This document shows, one piece after another, positions 35,305 through 44,774 of a stretch of 64,000 bases of DNA (positions are counted from its first letter, which is position 1; every line of letters starts with the position of its first letter). The translations under genes were made by a program, and so were the position numbers. Below the pieces are notes generated by a model that had not been told where the DNA came from, did not search any database, and saw only the letters and a list, made by a program, of their open reading frames with translations. The stretch lies in the NCBI RefSeq assembly GCF_000469135.2, contig NZ_CP048117.1, positions 1,587,501 through 1,651,500 on the forward strand, given 5' to 3'. This stretch comes from Bacillus sp. SB49. GTDB taxonomy: Bacteria > Bacillota > Bacilli > Bacillales > Halobacillaceae.

Positions 35305-35748
35305 ATGTTAGCTACAATGGAGATTGTCGATATCCTGGACCGTTCCGAGTCTATAGGCCGGATGGTCATGAACTCCGATACGATGCAGCATTACCAAGAG
35401 GCGAAATCGGCTCTTGCCAACGATAAAGAGGCGCAGAAGCTCATCAAGCGCTTTGCAGATATGAAAGAACACTATGAGGACGTGCAGCGATTCGGTCGCT
35501 ATCACCCGGATTACAATTCGATCATGAAGGAAGTCCGACTGGTAAAAAGAGAGATGGATATGCATGAATCCGTGGCACAGTTCAAGAAAGCGGAACGCGA
35601 GATTCAAAAGCTCCTGGATGAAATAAGCGAAAGTGTTGCTTTCAGCGTGAGCGAACAGATTAAAGTACCGAAAAACGGCGCGGCCCTTACCGACAGCGGA
35701 TGCAGCGGCGGCTGTGGTAGTGGTGGAAGCTGCGGCTGCGCTTCCTGA
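35305..35748 (+). CDS. ylbF: YlbF (RicF), subunit of the Ric (YlbF/YmcA/YaaT) complex
   Basis: 147 residues: long helices (residues 1-115) and a Cys/Gly-rich tail with C133, C137, C143, C145. RicA, RicF and RicT form a complex carrying [4Fe-4S] clusters that acts with RNase Y in mRNA maturation, and affects competence, biofilm and sporulation in B. subtilis. The tail supplies cluster ligands. ATG 35305 follows GGAGGTGG. The stop codon directly abuts the stop of the minus-strand Cys-rich gene. Confidence 0.93.
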   Translation: MLATMEIVDILDRSESIGRMVMNSDTMQHYQEAKSALANDKEAQKLIKRFADMKEHYEDVQRFGRYHPDYNSIMKEVRLVKREMDMHESVAQFKKAEREIQKLLDEISESVAFSVSEQIKVPKNGAALTDSGCSGGCGSGGSCGCAS

Positions 35749-36075
35749 CTACCGCTCCAAACGGATGCAGTCGGTACATCCATTCCCACAGCAGAACATC
35801 TTCTTTTGTGGTACGAGAAACCGAACCCGATACACATAAAGCGCCTGATCCTTGCGTACATAACTCATCGCAAGGGTCAGGCGTTTGCCTTTCATCGCAG
35901 TCGCTGCACAGTTTTTCAGCGTATTTTCAACGGGTTCTCGGTCAACGGATCTATCTGTATGAAGATAAAAGAACGGCATCCCGGCATATATTTTTGATGT
36001 AACTTGCTTAAAAAGAGGAGATTGATCCAACAAGGATTCGAACTTCTGCCAAGCTTTTTCCTGATCGGTCTGCAT
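35749..36075 (-). CDS. Small protein with oxidoreductase-like CC-x3-C-x2-C motif
   Basis: 108 residues from ATG 36075 (preceded by GGGTGGT), MQTDQEKAWQKFESLLDQS, then YAGMPFFYLHTDRS, and a C-terminal CCGNGCTDCIRL (C95, C96, C100, C103). This ending resembles the Oxidored-like domain (CCGxGCxxC) found in small redox or metal proteins; the body is unfamiliar. Longer in-frame starts up to 36264 would overlap the ylbG promoter region. It lies convergent with ylbF without a single spacer base and divergent from ylbG. Confidence 0.72.
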   Translation of the reverse strand: MQTDQEKAWQKFESLLDQSPLFKQVTSKIYAGMPFFYLHTDRSVDREPVENTLKNCAATAMKGKRLTLAMSYVRKDQALYVYRVRFLVPQKKMFCCGNGCTDCIRLER

Positions 36076-36174
36076 GAAAATACCACCCTTCAAAAAAAGA
36101 GTCATTGCCGGCTTGTTCCTCATTTGGTAAACTGTCGTTAACAAATTATGTTTCATGGGGAGTAGAGACGGACT

Positions 36175-36453
36175 ATGAACAGAACGAAACGGCAAGGAAT
36201 TATCGTCTATTTTCAACATATGAAAAACATCAGGCAGATAAAGAAACATGGGCATTTGATCCATGCTTCCAAAAAAATGAAGTATGCTCTCATTTATGTT
36301 AATCAGGAGGACTTGGAGTTTAAGATGGAGAAGCTGGAACGCCTCCCTTTCATTTCCCGCGTCGAGCCTTCCTTCAAGCCGGAAATACGGACGGATTATG
36401 AAAATGCGAAGCCTGATAAGGCGAAGCAGTATGATTATAAGATGGGTATTTGA
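36175..36453 (+). CDS. ylbG: UPF0298 family protein YlbG
   Basis: 92 residues, small ferredoxin-like fold expected, with RQGIIVYFQHMKNIRQIKKHG and KMKYALIYVNQEDLE; this is YlbG, conserved next to ylbF and of unknown function. GGGGAG precedes ATG by about 12 bases. Separated from ylbF by the inserted minus-strand gene, unlike B. subtilis. Confidence 0.9.
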   Translation: MNRTKRQGIIVYFQHMKNIRQIKKHGHLIHASKKMKYALIYVNQEDLEFKMEKLERLPFISRVEPSFKPEIRTDYENAKPDKAKQYDYKMGI

Positions 36454-36456
36454 CTG

Positions 36457-36489
36457 AAAAAGGAACTTCCGACCGGAAGTTCCTTTTTT
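36457..36489. terminator. Bidirectional terminator between ylbG and DUF7147 gene
   Basis: AAAAAGGAACTTCCG / CGGAAGTTCCTTTTT hairpin, T and A tracts on each side. Confidence 0.93.
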
Positions 36490-36877
36490 ATGTGAGTGGA
36501 GCGATGAAACGGTTCATCCGAAGAATGCCGATCAAGTGCTGATAGAACAATTCGGTTTCCGGAAAAAGGTTGGATGGTTTGATTGTGAATTCGCTTACCT
36601 CTTTGCCGGCTTTCTCGGCCATTTCCTTAAATAGATCAAACCGCTTGTTAGGCATCTCGTGGGGATTTGGGATCCCTTCTCTGCATATATAAATCGGTTG
36701 AAATTTATCTCCAAAGGCGGGTTTCATGACAAGCGAAAGGGAAGCGGTCGGTTTGCCTTCCTTCTCACTGTAAAAAGCGATGGCGTGCTGAATACGATCC
36801 GGCATTCGTTCGCCCAGATCAATTAATTCATAAATATCCGCATACCCTTCGCCAAGTTCGATGAATTTCTGTATCAT
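36488..36877 (-). CDS. DUF7147-type conserved protein
   Basis: 129 residues from ATG 36877 (MIQKFIELGEGYADIYELIDL), with IYICREGIPNPHEMPNKRFDLF and QHLIGILRMNRFI. This family sits beside ylbG in many Bacillaceae; it has been mislabelled methylthioribose kinase, for which it is far too short. Function unknown. AAAGGA is 11 bases upstream; an ATG 12 bases earlier overlaps that site. Confidence 0.8.
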   Translation of the reverse strand: MIQKFIELGEGYADIYELIDLGERMPDRIQHAIAFYSEKEGKPTASLSLVMKPAFGDKFQPIYICREGIPNPHEMPNKRFDLFKEMAEKAGKEVSEFTIKPSNLFPETELFYQHLIGILRMNRFIAPLT

Positions 36878-36978
36878 AAATAAGAACATCCTTTCTTCGT
36901 TGCATCTTCTCGTTTAAAGGTAGCACGAATGTCAGGAAATGTGAACGTTGATTTTCTCAGGAAAGGAGGGAAGTTCTA

Positions 36979-38241
36979 TTGAAAATATGGAAGCGGACAG
37001 GCTGGCTGGTTTTCGTCTTTTTCACCGTTATCCTTGCCTATCAGTGGCATGCGGCAGGGAAAGGTGGTGCGAAGCCTGAACAGGAACTGCAGATCACAAT
37101 CGAAGCAGAGCGACAAATAGCCGTTGTCACATATCATTACGCGGTTCTTGCACCGGGTGTTTATGAGGTCGATTTCCCTCCTGGTGCAGGGGACGTATCC
37201 TGTGCATACGAAGAAGATGGATGCCGTTTGGTTGATGGTCAACAGTTAAACCTGGAAGAGACAGCCTCCGTACACCTTACGTATACGGTAAAGATTCCAG
37301 AGAACAAGCAGTGGGATAATTGGCATTTGGTAGTACACAAAAACGGCAGCCCGGTCCAGTCTTCCTTCACTCTGAAAATATTGGATGCTGCAGGTTCCGA
37401 AAGAAATTGGGCGGCACCTGTCCGAAAGCCGGCAGACATCGAGCTCGACAGGATACATTTTCACCGTTTTAAGTTCGGGAAAGAATATCCTCTTTATGTG
37501 ACAAGAGGTATGGAGGAATGGACGTATGAGGACAGTACGGTGCTTCTTTCTGACAAGAACAACTGGCTGGAGGAAGACAGGGAATCGTTCAAGGAGATTC
37601 TTGACTTATACGGGCCTGCCGTTGTCCGCACCGGTACAAAATCCCTTAAAGTAAAAGACGGATACTGGCAGGTGCCCGGTAAAGATGACGATGCTCTAAG
37701 GATGGAACTGTTAAAGCGAAAGCTGACCTCGTTATCTTCCGAGCAAGATGGTAACACAATCGAACGGGCGGTTGGACTGATAGGTGCGGAAAACAGGGAT
37801 GGTCTTTCTAAGGCGGCTCGAGATTTATTGGAACAAAAGATCGTACGCTCCGAAGCCCCTGCCGACCTTGCATCCTTTCTAGACCGCTCCCTTTATGAGA
37901 TTACAGGTATGAAAACCTCCTACTTTAGGAAAGGCGAGAAGGAACTGTACTTTGTTCTTAAACACGAGCCGGTGCCGGCAGTCGTTTACCAGGGAGAGCC
38001 GTATTATCCCGTGAAAGAATTGGCACAACAGCGAGGATACAGCTTGGTCTCTGTTGGTAAAGGGCAGATACGAATCCTCACACCTGATGGAGAGTACGTC
38101 TTTTATGAAAATGAGCCCATCTTCATCTTCAACGAAGAGGACTTCGGGATAGCGGAAGGGGCACTGAAACAATTCGGCGAAACATTTTATATGAAAAAAC
38201 GGTATGTAGACGATTTGTTCGGCGCATTTCAAAAAAAATAG
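36979..38241 (+). CDS. Large membrane-anchored extracytoplasmic protein of unknown function
   Basis: 420 residues starting with TTG 36979 (after GAAAGGAGGG). One N-terminal helix (about 5-24, TGWLVFVFFTVILAYQW), no lipobox, so anchored with the rest outside. Residues 35-145 look like a beta-sandwich domain; 145-300 are mixed; the C-terminal region about 325-420 (VVYQGEPYYPVKELAQQRGY, then GKGQIRILTPDGEYVFYEN) resembles a copper-amine-oxidase-N-like stalk domain, a wall-associated fold in Firmicutes. Not present at this place in B. subtilis. Single gene with its own terminator. Confidence 0.75.
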   Translation: MKIWKRTGWLVFVFFTVILAYQWHAAGKGGAKPEQELQITIEAERQIAVVTYHYAVLAPGVYEVDFPPGAGDVSCAYEEDGCRLVDGQQLNLEETASVHLTYTVKIPENKQWDNWHLVVHKNGSPVQSSFTLKILDAAGSERNWAAPVRKPADIELDRIHFHRFKFGKEYPLYVTRGMEEWTYEDSTVLLSDKNNWLEEDRESFKEILDLYGPAVVRTGTKSLKVKDGYWQVPGKDDDALRMELLKRKLTSLSSEQDGNTIERAVGLIGAENRDGLSKAARDLLEQKIVRSEAPADLASFLDRSLYEITGMKTSYFRKGEKELYFVLKHEPVPAVVYQGEPYYPVKELAQQRGYSLVSVGKGQIRILTPDGEYVFYENEPIFIFNEEDFGIAEGALKQFGETFYMKKRYVDDLFGAFQKK

Positions 38242-38274
38242 GGCTGCCCGAATCACGGGCAGCCCTGCTTTTTT
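38240..38274 (+). terminator. Terminator of the 420-residue protein gene
   Basis: AGGGCTGCCCG / CGGGCAGCCCT with AATCA loop and six T residues. The 250 bases that follow, up to rsmD, contain nothing recognisable. Confidence 0.92.
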
Positions 38275-38524
38275 GGATCATGCAAGATGAAACAAAAAAG
38301 TAAAGGGAGAGGAGAAACCGGAGGAAGAACTTATGGGGATGTAAGTCTTCTCCGTTTTCAGAAGCAGTATCATCCGCTTCCGTTGCTAGTATGGGCATAA
38401 GTCCAGCCGGATATTCATGGAACAGGAAATTTTTATTGATAAGCATCCCCACAAGGATGCACTTCCCCGAAAGACGTAATTTATGGTAGGATTATGGGGA
38501 ATGCTGACAAAAGAGGTGTACACA

Positions 38525-39073
38525 ATGCGAGTGATTGCAGGTCAATTCAAGGGCAGACAGTTGAAATCTGTCCCTACTCATAAAACACGCCCGACGACAG
38601 ATAAAGTGAAAGAAGCCGTCTTTCACGGAATTGGTCCTTTCTTTGACGGTGGACGGGCACTGGACTTGTTCGCCGGCAGTGGTGGTCTTGGAATCGAAGC
38701 GATCAGCCGCGGGGCGGATTCCTGTGTCTTCGTCGACCAGCAGCAGAAAGCGGTCCAGACCGTATATGAAAACATCAAACTGCTCGATATAGAAGACAGG
38801 GTGGAAGTGTTTCGTACCGATGCGAAACGCGCGATTAAAGCTGCGGGGAAACGCGGGTTGGAGTTTGAATATATCTTCCTTGATCCTCCTTATAAGAAGT
38901 TCTCGTATAAGGATTTAATGGAAGCGCTTTTACAGAACGATCTTGTTGCAGATGATGCTATTATCGTCTGTGAGCACGATGCCTCGGAAGATATCCCGGA
39001 AGAAGCGGGCCGTCTGAAACTTCAGAAAACCGACTTCTACGGCAGCAATATCGGCGTGAGCATTTTTCAATGA
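38525..39073 (+). CDS. rsmD: 16S rRNA (guanine-N2-966) methyltransferase RsmD
   Basis: 182 residues, class I SAM methyltransferase that modifies G966 of 16S rRNA. MRVIAGQFKGRQL start, THKTRPTTDKVKEAVF, SAM motif LDLFAGSGGLGIEA, and catalytic DPPYKK. ATG 38525 follows AAAGAGGTG; the longer frame from 38483 has no ribosome site. Equivalent to ylbH; coaD follows 14 bases later, as in B. subtilis. Confidence 0.95.
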   Translation: MRVIAGQFKGRQLKSVPTHKTRPTTDKVKEAVFHGIGPFFDGGRALDLFAGSGGLGIEAISRGADSCVFVDQQQKAVQTVYENIKLLDIEDRVEVFRTDAKRAIKAAGKRGLEFEYIFLDPPYKKFSYKDLMEALLQNDLVADDAIIVCEHDASEDIPEEAGRLKLQKTDFYGSNIGVSIFQ

Positions 39074-39087
39074 GGAGGATTAAGTAG

Positions 39088-39564
<477 letters not shown>

Positions 39565-39566
39565 CG

Positions 39567-39611
39567 AAAAAGACAATCCTTCTTCATGAAGAAGCGGATT
39601 GTCTTTTTTTT
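39567..39611. terminator. Bidirectional terminator between coaD and ylbJ
   Basis: AAAAAGACAATCC / GGATTGTCTTTTT outer stem with a second inner stem TTCTTC/GAAGAA, then T run. Confidence 0.9.
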
Positions 39612-40780
39612 GTCCATTTCACAGCAATCATAAAGAGGATGGCAATCATAGTAATTGGTGGACCATACTCGTGGAAGAATTCCAGAATCGGCAGCGTGAA
39701 TCGCTCATCCGGGTTCCAAATCGGCAGCGATTGTGTCTGAAAGGGAGAACGGACGTAAAAGGCATAGCAGATGAACATGAGTACCGTTGCTAGAACGCCG
39801 TGGGCTATGCGGGCGAGCGCATAAGGTTGGAAACGAATGTCTGTTTCCGACAGGATGCTTGCAATCTGTGCCTGAATAGAAAAGCCGTGGAAGCCAAGGA
39901 TGAAGCTGACCACTAAAAGTTGGGCGAGCAGGGGTTCGTGTGTGTCTGTCACCGCTCCTACTCCAGTCGTCAACTCGAGCATTCCGGCAGCGAAAGGAAC
40001 CTGGAAAGCATCTGGAAGGCCCGTCCATGCAAGGATATGGGTGAAGATATGAATGGCGCCCGTTTGTTTGAGAAGCTCAGTCAGGACGGAGAAGAGCATG
40101 ATGAATCCCCCGACCATAAGTAGCGTATCGACAGAACGGGTCACAGCGTCACCCATTAGTCTACCGAAAGAACGTCCATCCTTCAGGCGTGAGTGATGCA
40201 TCTTCCAAAAAGCATCTTTCCACGTTGACGACTTCCGCTCCATGGATCGTTGTTCCCGGTCATTTCTCCCATAGAACCGCATCCCGATGCCTACAAGCAT
40301 ATTGCCGCCGTAGTGAGAAGCAGCGAGCAGAACACCAAGGTTGGCATCATGGAAAAAACCAACAGCAATGGCGCCGAAAAGGAACAAAGGGCTGGACGCA
40401 TTCGTGAACGCCACCAGCCGCTCTGCTTCCACTCTTGTCACCTCTCCTTTCTTCCTGAGATCAGCTGTCCATTTTGCCCCGGCCGGGTATCCGCTCGCCA
40501 TCCCCATCACCCATACGAACCCGCCACACCCAGGAACGTTGAACAGCGGCCGCATGAATCGTTCGCTCAATGCTCCGAGACCGTGGACAACACCAAAACC
40601 GATCAGGAACTCTGCCGTGATGAAGAAGGGAAGCAGGGACGGGAAGACGATTTCCCACCAAATATCAAGTCCCCTCAAGCTTGCGGAGAGGGCATCTTTC
40701 GGGTAAAGGATCAAAGCAACCGCAAGAGAAGTCGCCATCAGGGTAAGAACGACGGTCTTCAATTTAGAAATCTGGATCAA
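39584..40780 (-). CDS. ylbJ: Sporulation integral membrane protein YlbJ
   Basis: 398 residues, about eight to ten helices, with two nucleoside-recognition (Gate) regions: FPSLLPFFITAEFLIGFG, and MGMASGYPAGAKWTADL. YlbJ is a mother-cell (sigma-E) protein required for spore cortex formation in B. subtilis. The annotated start is TTG 40780, but GGAGGAGG lies immediately against it, so an alternative non-ATG start a few codons inside may be used. Convergent with coaD, as in B. subtilis. Confidence 0.9.
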   Translation of the reverse strand: MIQISKLKTVVLTLMATSLAVALILYPKDALSASLRGLDIWWEIVFPSLLPFFITAEFLIGFGVVHGLGALSERFMRPLFNVPGCGGFVWVMGMASGYPAGAKWTADLRKKGEVTRVEAERLVAFTNASSPLFLFGAIAVGFFHDANLGVLLAASHYGGNMLVGIGMRFYGRNDREQRSMERKSSTWKDAFWKMHHSRLKDGRSFGRLMGDAVTRSVDTLLMVGGFIMLFSVLTELLKQTGAIHIFTHILAWTGLPDAFQVPFAAGMLELTTGVGAVTDTHEPLLAQLLVVSFILGFHGFSIQAQIASILSETDIRFQPYALARIAHGVLATVLMFICYAFYVRSPFQTQSLPIWNPDERFTLPILEFFHEYGPPITMIAILFMIAVKWTKKRQSASS

Positions 40781-40941
40781 CCTCCTCCGGTATCGCAGTT
40801 TTCTGTACTTATACCTAGAGAAATAGTAGAATGAGGATATATTTCGGCTGGATATAAGGTTTGTCCATATTCTATGTGTACGCTCATAAGGAGTCGGTTT
40901 ATTCCATAAAATAAACTACTCGCGAGAAAGGGGAATGCCAT

Positions 40942-41739
40942 GTGGGAAGACCGAAGATCGGCTTGGCTCTGGGCTCTGGTGGCGCCCGGGGGTTTTCACA
41001 CTTGGGGGTATTAAAAGTCCTCGAAGAGCAGCACATACCAGTCGATTTAATTGCCGGAAGCAGTATGGGAGCGCTTGTGGGCTCTTTTTTTGCTGCCGGA
41101 CAAAAAATGGACGATTTATACAAGCTTGCGTTCACATTCAAGCGCAAATATTTCCTTGATTTTACCGTCCCGAAAATGGGGTTTGTCCAAGGGAAGAGGA
41201 TCAAGGAGTACATCCGCCTGTTTACGTTCGGGAAGGCGATCGAAGACTTGGATATTCCGATGTCCATCGTCGCTACCGATCTATATGCAGGTAAGAAAAA
41301 AATTTTCACAAGCGGCCCTGCGAGCGATGCGGTACGGGCAAGTATCGCTATTCCGGGGATATTCGTGCCTGAGAAGATTGGGGATCGTTTGTACATAGAC
41401 GGAGGAGTCATGGACAGGGTTCCGGTCTCCGTCGTGAAAGGAATGGGGGCGGACTTTGTCATTGCGATCGACTGTGCCCATTTCGATGCCAGTCCCAATA
41501 TCAACTCTATCTATGACGTCATCACCCAAAGCATTGACATCATGCAGGATGAACTGCTTACAGCGACGGGTGTTTCCTCGGATGCGGATGTCATGATCCG
41601 TCCGGATGTCTCCAGGTACAGTTCCCGTGCGTTCACAAACATACCCGAGATCGTGAAAGCAGGGGAGAAGGCAGCGGAGGACAGCATGGAAGAAATACGT
41701 AAGAAACTCGCTGCGTGGAAGGAGTCTGGAACAAAATGA
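40942..41739 (+). CDS. ylbK: Patatin-like phospholipase family protein YlbK
   Basis: 265 residues, patatin fold acyl hydrolase. Oxyanion motif GSGGARG (11-17), nucleophile motif GSSMG (S41) and catalytic Asp in DGGVMDRVP. Substrate unknown. Start GTG 40942 follows AAAGGGG. Overlaps ylbL by four bases (ATGA), so the two are translationally coupled; same pair in B. subtilis. Confidence 0.92.
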   Translation: MGRPKIGLALGSGGARGFSHLGVLKVLEEQHIPVDLIAGSSMGALVGSFFAAGQKMDDLYKLAFTFKRKYFLDFTVPKMGFVQGKRIKEYIRLFTFGKAIEDLDIPMSIVATDLYAGKKKIFTSGPASDAVRASIAIPGIFVPEKIGDRLYIDGGVMDRVPVSVVKGMGADFVIAIDCAHFDASPNINSIYDVITQSIDIMQDELLTATGVSSDADVMIRPDVSRYSSRAFTNIPEIVKAGEKAAEDSMEEIRKKLAAWKESGTK

Positions 41740-42764
41740 AATCGAATAAAAGACTGGTAATAACCGCGGTCATTACATTACTGATCGTCGCTTTTCTCGG
41801 GGCGTATCGTCTTCCGTTCTATATTTATAAACCGGGAACGGCTGATGCGCTCAATCCAATTGTCGAAGTGGACGGAGGGTATGAAAGTAAAGGAGATATG
41901 CACCTTGTGACCGTCCGGGGCGGACAAGCGACGCCGATCCAATGGCTTCTTGCCAAAATCCGTCCCTATCATCAAATCTATCCAATTGATCAAATCCGCC
42001 CGGAAGGCGTGTCGGAAGAAGAATACTTCCACGCTCAGCTGCAGATGATGGAGACATCCCAGGAAGCGGCGAAAGTCGTTGCCTATGAGGCAGCCGGGAA
42101 AGATATCCAGATCAATTATGAAGGCGTGTATGTCATGAGCCTTGTTGACGGCATGCCGGCAGAGGATGAACTGGAGATAGGTGATCAGATCACAGAGGTG
42201 GACGGCAAAGAGATTAAAGAGACGAGCGATTTGATTGACTACGTTAGTCAAATGAAGGAAGGGGACACAGTGAAACTGACGATCGTACGAGGGAAAGAGA
42301 CTATTCAGAGGGATGTCGCGCTTGCTCCATTCCCGGATACACCGGACAAAATCGGAGTCGGTATCTCCCTCGTTACAGACCGGTCTGTTGATGTCAATCC
42401 GGCAGTAAACGTAATGAGCGGCGATATCGGCGGACCGAGTGCCGGTTTGATGTTCTCCCTGGAAATTTATGATCAGCTGACCGAAGAGGATATGACTGAC
42501 GGTCTTGAAATTGCCGGTACCGGAGAAATCAATTATGAAGGAATCGTCGGCCCGATCGGTGGAATTGATAAGAAAGTGGTAGCTGCTTCGAAGGAAGGTG
42601 CCGACGTGTTCTTCGCTCCAAATGAAGAGGGAAGGAAAGGCTCCAATTACGAAGTGGCGAAGAAAACGGCGGAGGAGATCGATACGGATATGAAGGTCGT
42701 TCCTGTTGATACCTTTACCGATGCCCTTAACTATTTGAAAGACATGAAAACGGAACAGGGGTAA
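41736..42764 (+). CDS. ylbL: PDZ-containing Lon-like membrane protease YlbL
   Basis: 342 residues. One membrane helix (about 8-27), outside region with a PDZ domain (about 115-200, VMSLVDGMPAEDELEIGDQI) and a Lon-type serine-lysine proteolytic domain: GGPSAGLMF (Ser) and GGIDKKVVAA (Lys). YlbL helps degrade the cell-division inhibitor YneA after DNA damage in B. subtilis. Start ATG 41736 overlaps the ylbK stop; GGAAGGAG lies 13 bases upstream. Confidence 0.93.
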   Translation: MKSNKRLVITAVITLLIVAFLGAYRLPFYIYKPGTADALNPIVEVDGGYESKGDMHLVTVRGGQATPIQWLLAKIRPYHQIYPIDQIRPEGVSEEEYFHAQLQMMETSQEAAKVVAYEAAGKDIQINYEGVYVMSLVDGMPAEDELEIGDQITEVDGKEIKETSDLIDYVSQMKEGDTVKLTIVRGKETIQRDVALAPFPDTPDKIGVGISLVTDRSVDVNPAVNVMSGDIGGPSAGLMFSLEIYDQLTEEDMTDGLEIAGTGEINYEGIVGPIGGIDKKVVAASKEGADVFFAPNEEGRKGSNYEVAKKTAEEIDTDMKVVPVDTFTDALNYLKDMKTEQG

Positions 42765-42766
42765 TA

Positions 42767-42797
42767 AAAGAGCCGTTCTTACAGAACGGCTCTTTTT
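42767..42797. terminator. Bidirectional terminator between ylbL and tmcAL
   Basis: AAAGAGCCGTTCT / AGAACGGCTCTTT hairpin with TAC loop, T tail on the plus side. Confidence 0.92.
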
Positions 42798-42799
42798 GA

Positions 42800-44011
42800 T
42801 TACAGAATAACAGGGGCTTGGTATTCCCGTTTCATGAGTGCCGTGCGCTGCTTCGGCGCGAGAGGAGCGTAATAAGCAGCCGTCGCCCGTTCCTCAAGCT
42901 CAAGAAGAGGATGAGTCAGCTGTTGTGGCTGGGTAATCACAGGTACAGGCGTTGTTTTTTTAGCTTCTTTCAAGAACGAGCGTCCATGCTCATTCATTCC
43001 GAGTACTCTGGCATAAGGCGGTTGTTCTTCCTGAAGCTCGCGCCGGGCGGTTTCTTTATCTGTCCCGACAAGGATGTGCACAAGCGTCCTCTGCAGCCTC
43101 GTCCATGTATAGCGTTTTGTTTTGACTTTATCCATAAAGTCCTGGAAGGATACAGCGTCCTTCATCAGGCGCTTCAGCCTGTACTCAAGCCCTTCATCGA
43201 CCCCGTGAATGCTTCTGAGTACGGAAGCTTCCATCGTGCCGACCTTGTATTGGAGGAGCTGAAAATAACGCTCCCATTCATGCCACACTCCCGCCATAGA
43301 GCGATAAGACAGCAGCTGCTCCACCGTATCCTTTCGCAGGGATTTCACTGCCGCTTCAGTCAAGCATTGTTTTTTTAACAGCTCCCTGCGTATGCTTGTA
43401 GCACTTGCGATGGTTCCGGTAATGTCTTCCTCGTGGTAATGGCTGTCTTTCCGAAGAATCGTCACCGGATCTATATGCGGGGCATAAGCAGCGATTTCTT
43501 TCAAATAACTAAGACCGAGGATATTGTTCGGCTGGGACATGTCGACCGCACCGTCGGGGAAATCGATGGCTTCGTATCCCAACCGAGACGCTTCGGGAAA
43601 GGAAAGGCCTTCTGCCATGCTTTTCCTGAGTGTTTCCTGATACGTATCCTCATGAAGCTCCATCTGCTCCTTCGTTTGCAAGAAAGCGTCGATCCGTCCA
43701 CTCTCACTGCCGAAGCAGACCGCTTGGACACCCAGATCGGCCAAAATTCGGATGGCCCCTTTACTGAAAAAGTCGCTGTTTTGGACGGCATAGAGAAAGG
43801 GAAGTTCGACGACGAGATCCGCGCCGCCCCTTAGTGCCGCCTTCGTTCTGTGCCATTTGTCTATGATGGCAGGCTCTCCCCGCTGCAGGAAAGGACCGCT
43901 CATGACGGCGACGATGCAGTCCGCTTCCGTCTGTATCCTTGCTTGTTGAAGATGATAGTAGTGACCATTGTGAAAAGGGTTGTACTCGACAACCACTCCG
44001 CAGGATTTCAT
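42800..44011 (-). CDS. tmcAL: tRNA(Met) cytidine acetate ligase TmcAL (YlbM)
   Basis: 403 residues. Makes N4-acetylcytidine at the wobble base of elongator tRNA-Met from acetate and ATP. Nucleotidyltransferase motif EYNPFHNGH at 9-17 near the N-terminus, MSGPFLQRGEPA, then GADLVVELPF. Full length. ATG 44011 is preceded by AAGGAGGTTTTTC. Convergent with ylbL, divergent from ylbN, as in B. subtilis. Confidence 0.95.
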   Translation of the reverse strand: MKSCGVVVEYNPFHNGHYYHLQQARIQTEADCIVAVMSGPFLQRGEPAIIDKWHRTKAALRGGADLVVELPFLYAVQNSDFFSKGAIRILADLGVQAVCFGSESGRIDAFLQTKEQMELHEDTYQETLRKSMAEGLSFPEASRLGYEAIDFPDGAVDMSQPNNILGLSYLKEIAAYAPHIDPVTILRKDSHYHEEDITGTIASATSIRRELLKKQCLTEAAVKSLRKDTVEQLLSYRSMAGVWHEWERYFQLLQYKVGTMEASVLRSIHGVDEGLEYRLKRLMKDAVSFQDFMDKVKTKRYTWTRLQRTLVHILVGTDKETARRELQEEQPPYARVLGMNEHGRSFLKEAKKTTPVPVITQPQQLTHPLLELEERATAAYYAPLAPKQRTALMKREYQAPVIL

Positions 44012-44148
44012 GAAAAACCTCCTTCGTCCTTGAACAAGTGTTTGGTTTATTTTATCATGGAAATAGGAAAAATTCGCTTTCCTTAAGGATCTTTGGTTAA
44101 AACGTCAGGACGGATCACTCGAAGGTTCTATGCTGTAAAGAAAAAATA

Positions 44149-44177
44149 TTGACAAATCAACCAAATACTTTTACAAT
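44149..44177 (+). promoter_or_regulatory. Sigma-A promoter for ylbN-rpmF
   Basis: TTGACA (44149-44154), 17-base spacer, TACAAT (44172-44177). The best promoter match in the window; start predicted near 44184, giving a short leader before ylbN. Confidence 0.9.
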
Positions 44178-44204
44178 AACTCTTGTTGCCATGAGGTGAT
44201 AACT

Positions 44205-44726
44205 ATGAAATTTCCTCTACAAAAACTCAAGCGGACAGGTGAGGAACCTTTCCACTTTGAGGATGACGTAGATATTCGCGAATTAGCAGAATTGAACAAT
44301 GACATTCGCAGGATTTCCCCTGTTCATGTCAAAGGTCAAGCAATGACTCAAGGAAATGATATAACGGTAACTTTTTCAATCGATGGAGAAATGGTGTTGC
44401 CTTGTGCCCGGACGTTAGTTGATGTGACTTATCCATTTCACATTAATGCTCTGGAGGCATTTAATCTGTCACCTTACCATACAGAAGAAGATGACTCTGA
44501 AGTTCATTCCGTGAATGGAGAAGTGCTTGACTTAACGCCTTATATCAAGGAAAATGTACAGTTGGAGATTCCGACTCGCGTCTTTTCCGATGATGATGAG
44601 GCCCATGAAGCAGCTCCCCAGGTGGGGAAAGGCTGGCAGGTGGTTACAGAGGAACCTGAGGAAAAGAAAGTGGATCCTCGATTGGCTAAACTGCAATCAT
44701 TATTAAATGAAGAAGAGAACGACTAA
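44205..44726 (+). CDS. ylbN: YceD/DUF177 family protein YlbN
   Basis: 173 residues, acidic, MKFPLQKLKRTGEEPFHFEDD start and MVLPCARTLVDVTYP middle, ending KVDPRLAKLQSLL; the last motif is universal in YceD (DUF177). The family is always next to rpmF and has been linked to 23S rRNA accumulation in plants and bacteria. GAGGTGATAACT precedes ATG 44205. Co-transcribed with rpmF from the strong promoter. Confidence 0.93.
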   Translation: MKFPLQKLKRTGEEPFHFEDDVDIRELAELNNDIRRISPVHVKGQAMTQGNDITVTFSIDGEMVLPCARTLVDVTYPFHINALEAFNLSPYHTEEDDSEVHSVNGEVLDLTPYIKENVQLEIPTRVFSDDDEAHEAAPQVGKGWQVVTEEPEEKKVDPRLAKLQSLLNEEEND

Positions 44727-44774
44727 GATAGTCTTCCTGGTTCTCAGAATCGTATTTTAAAGGAGGTGTACAAC

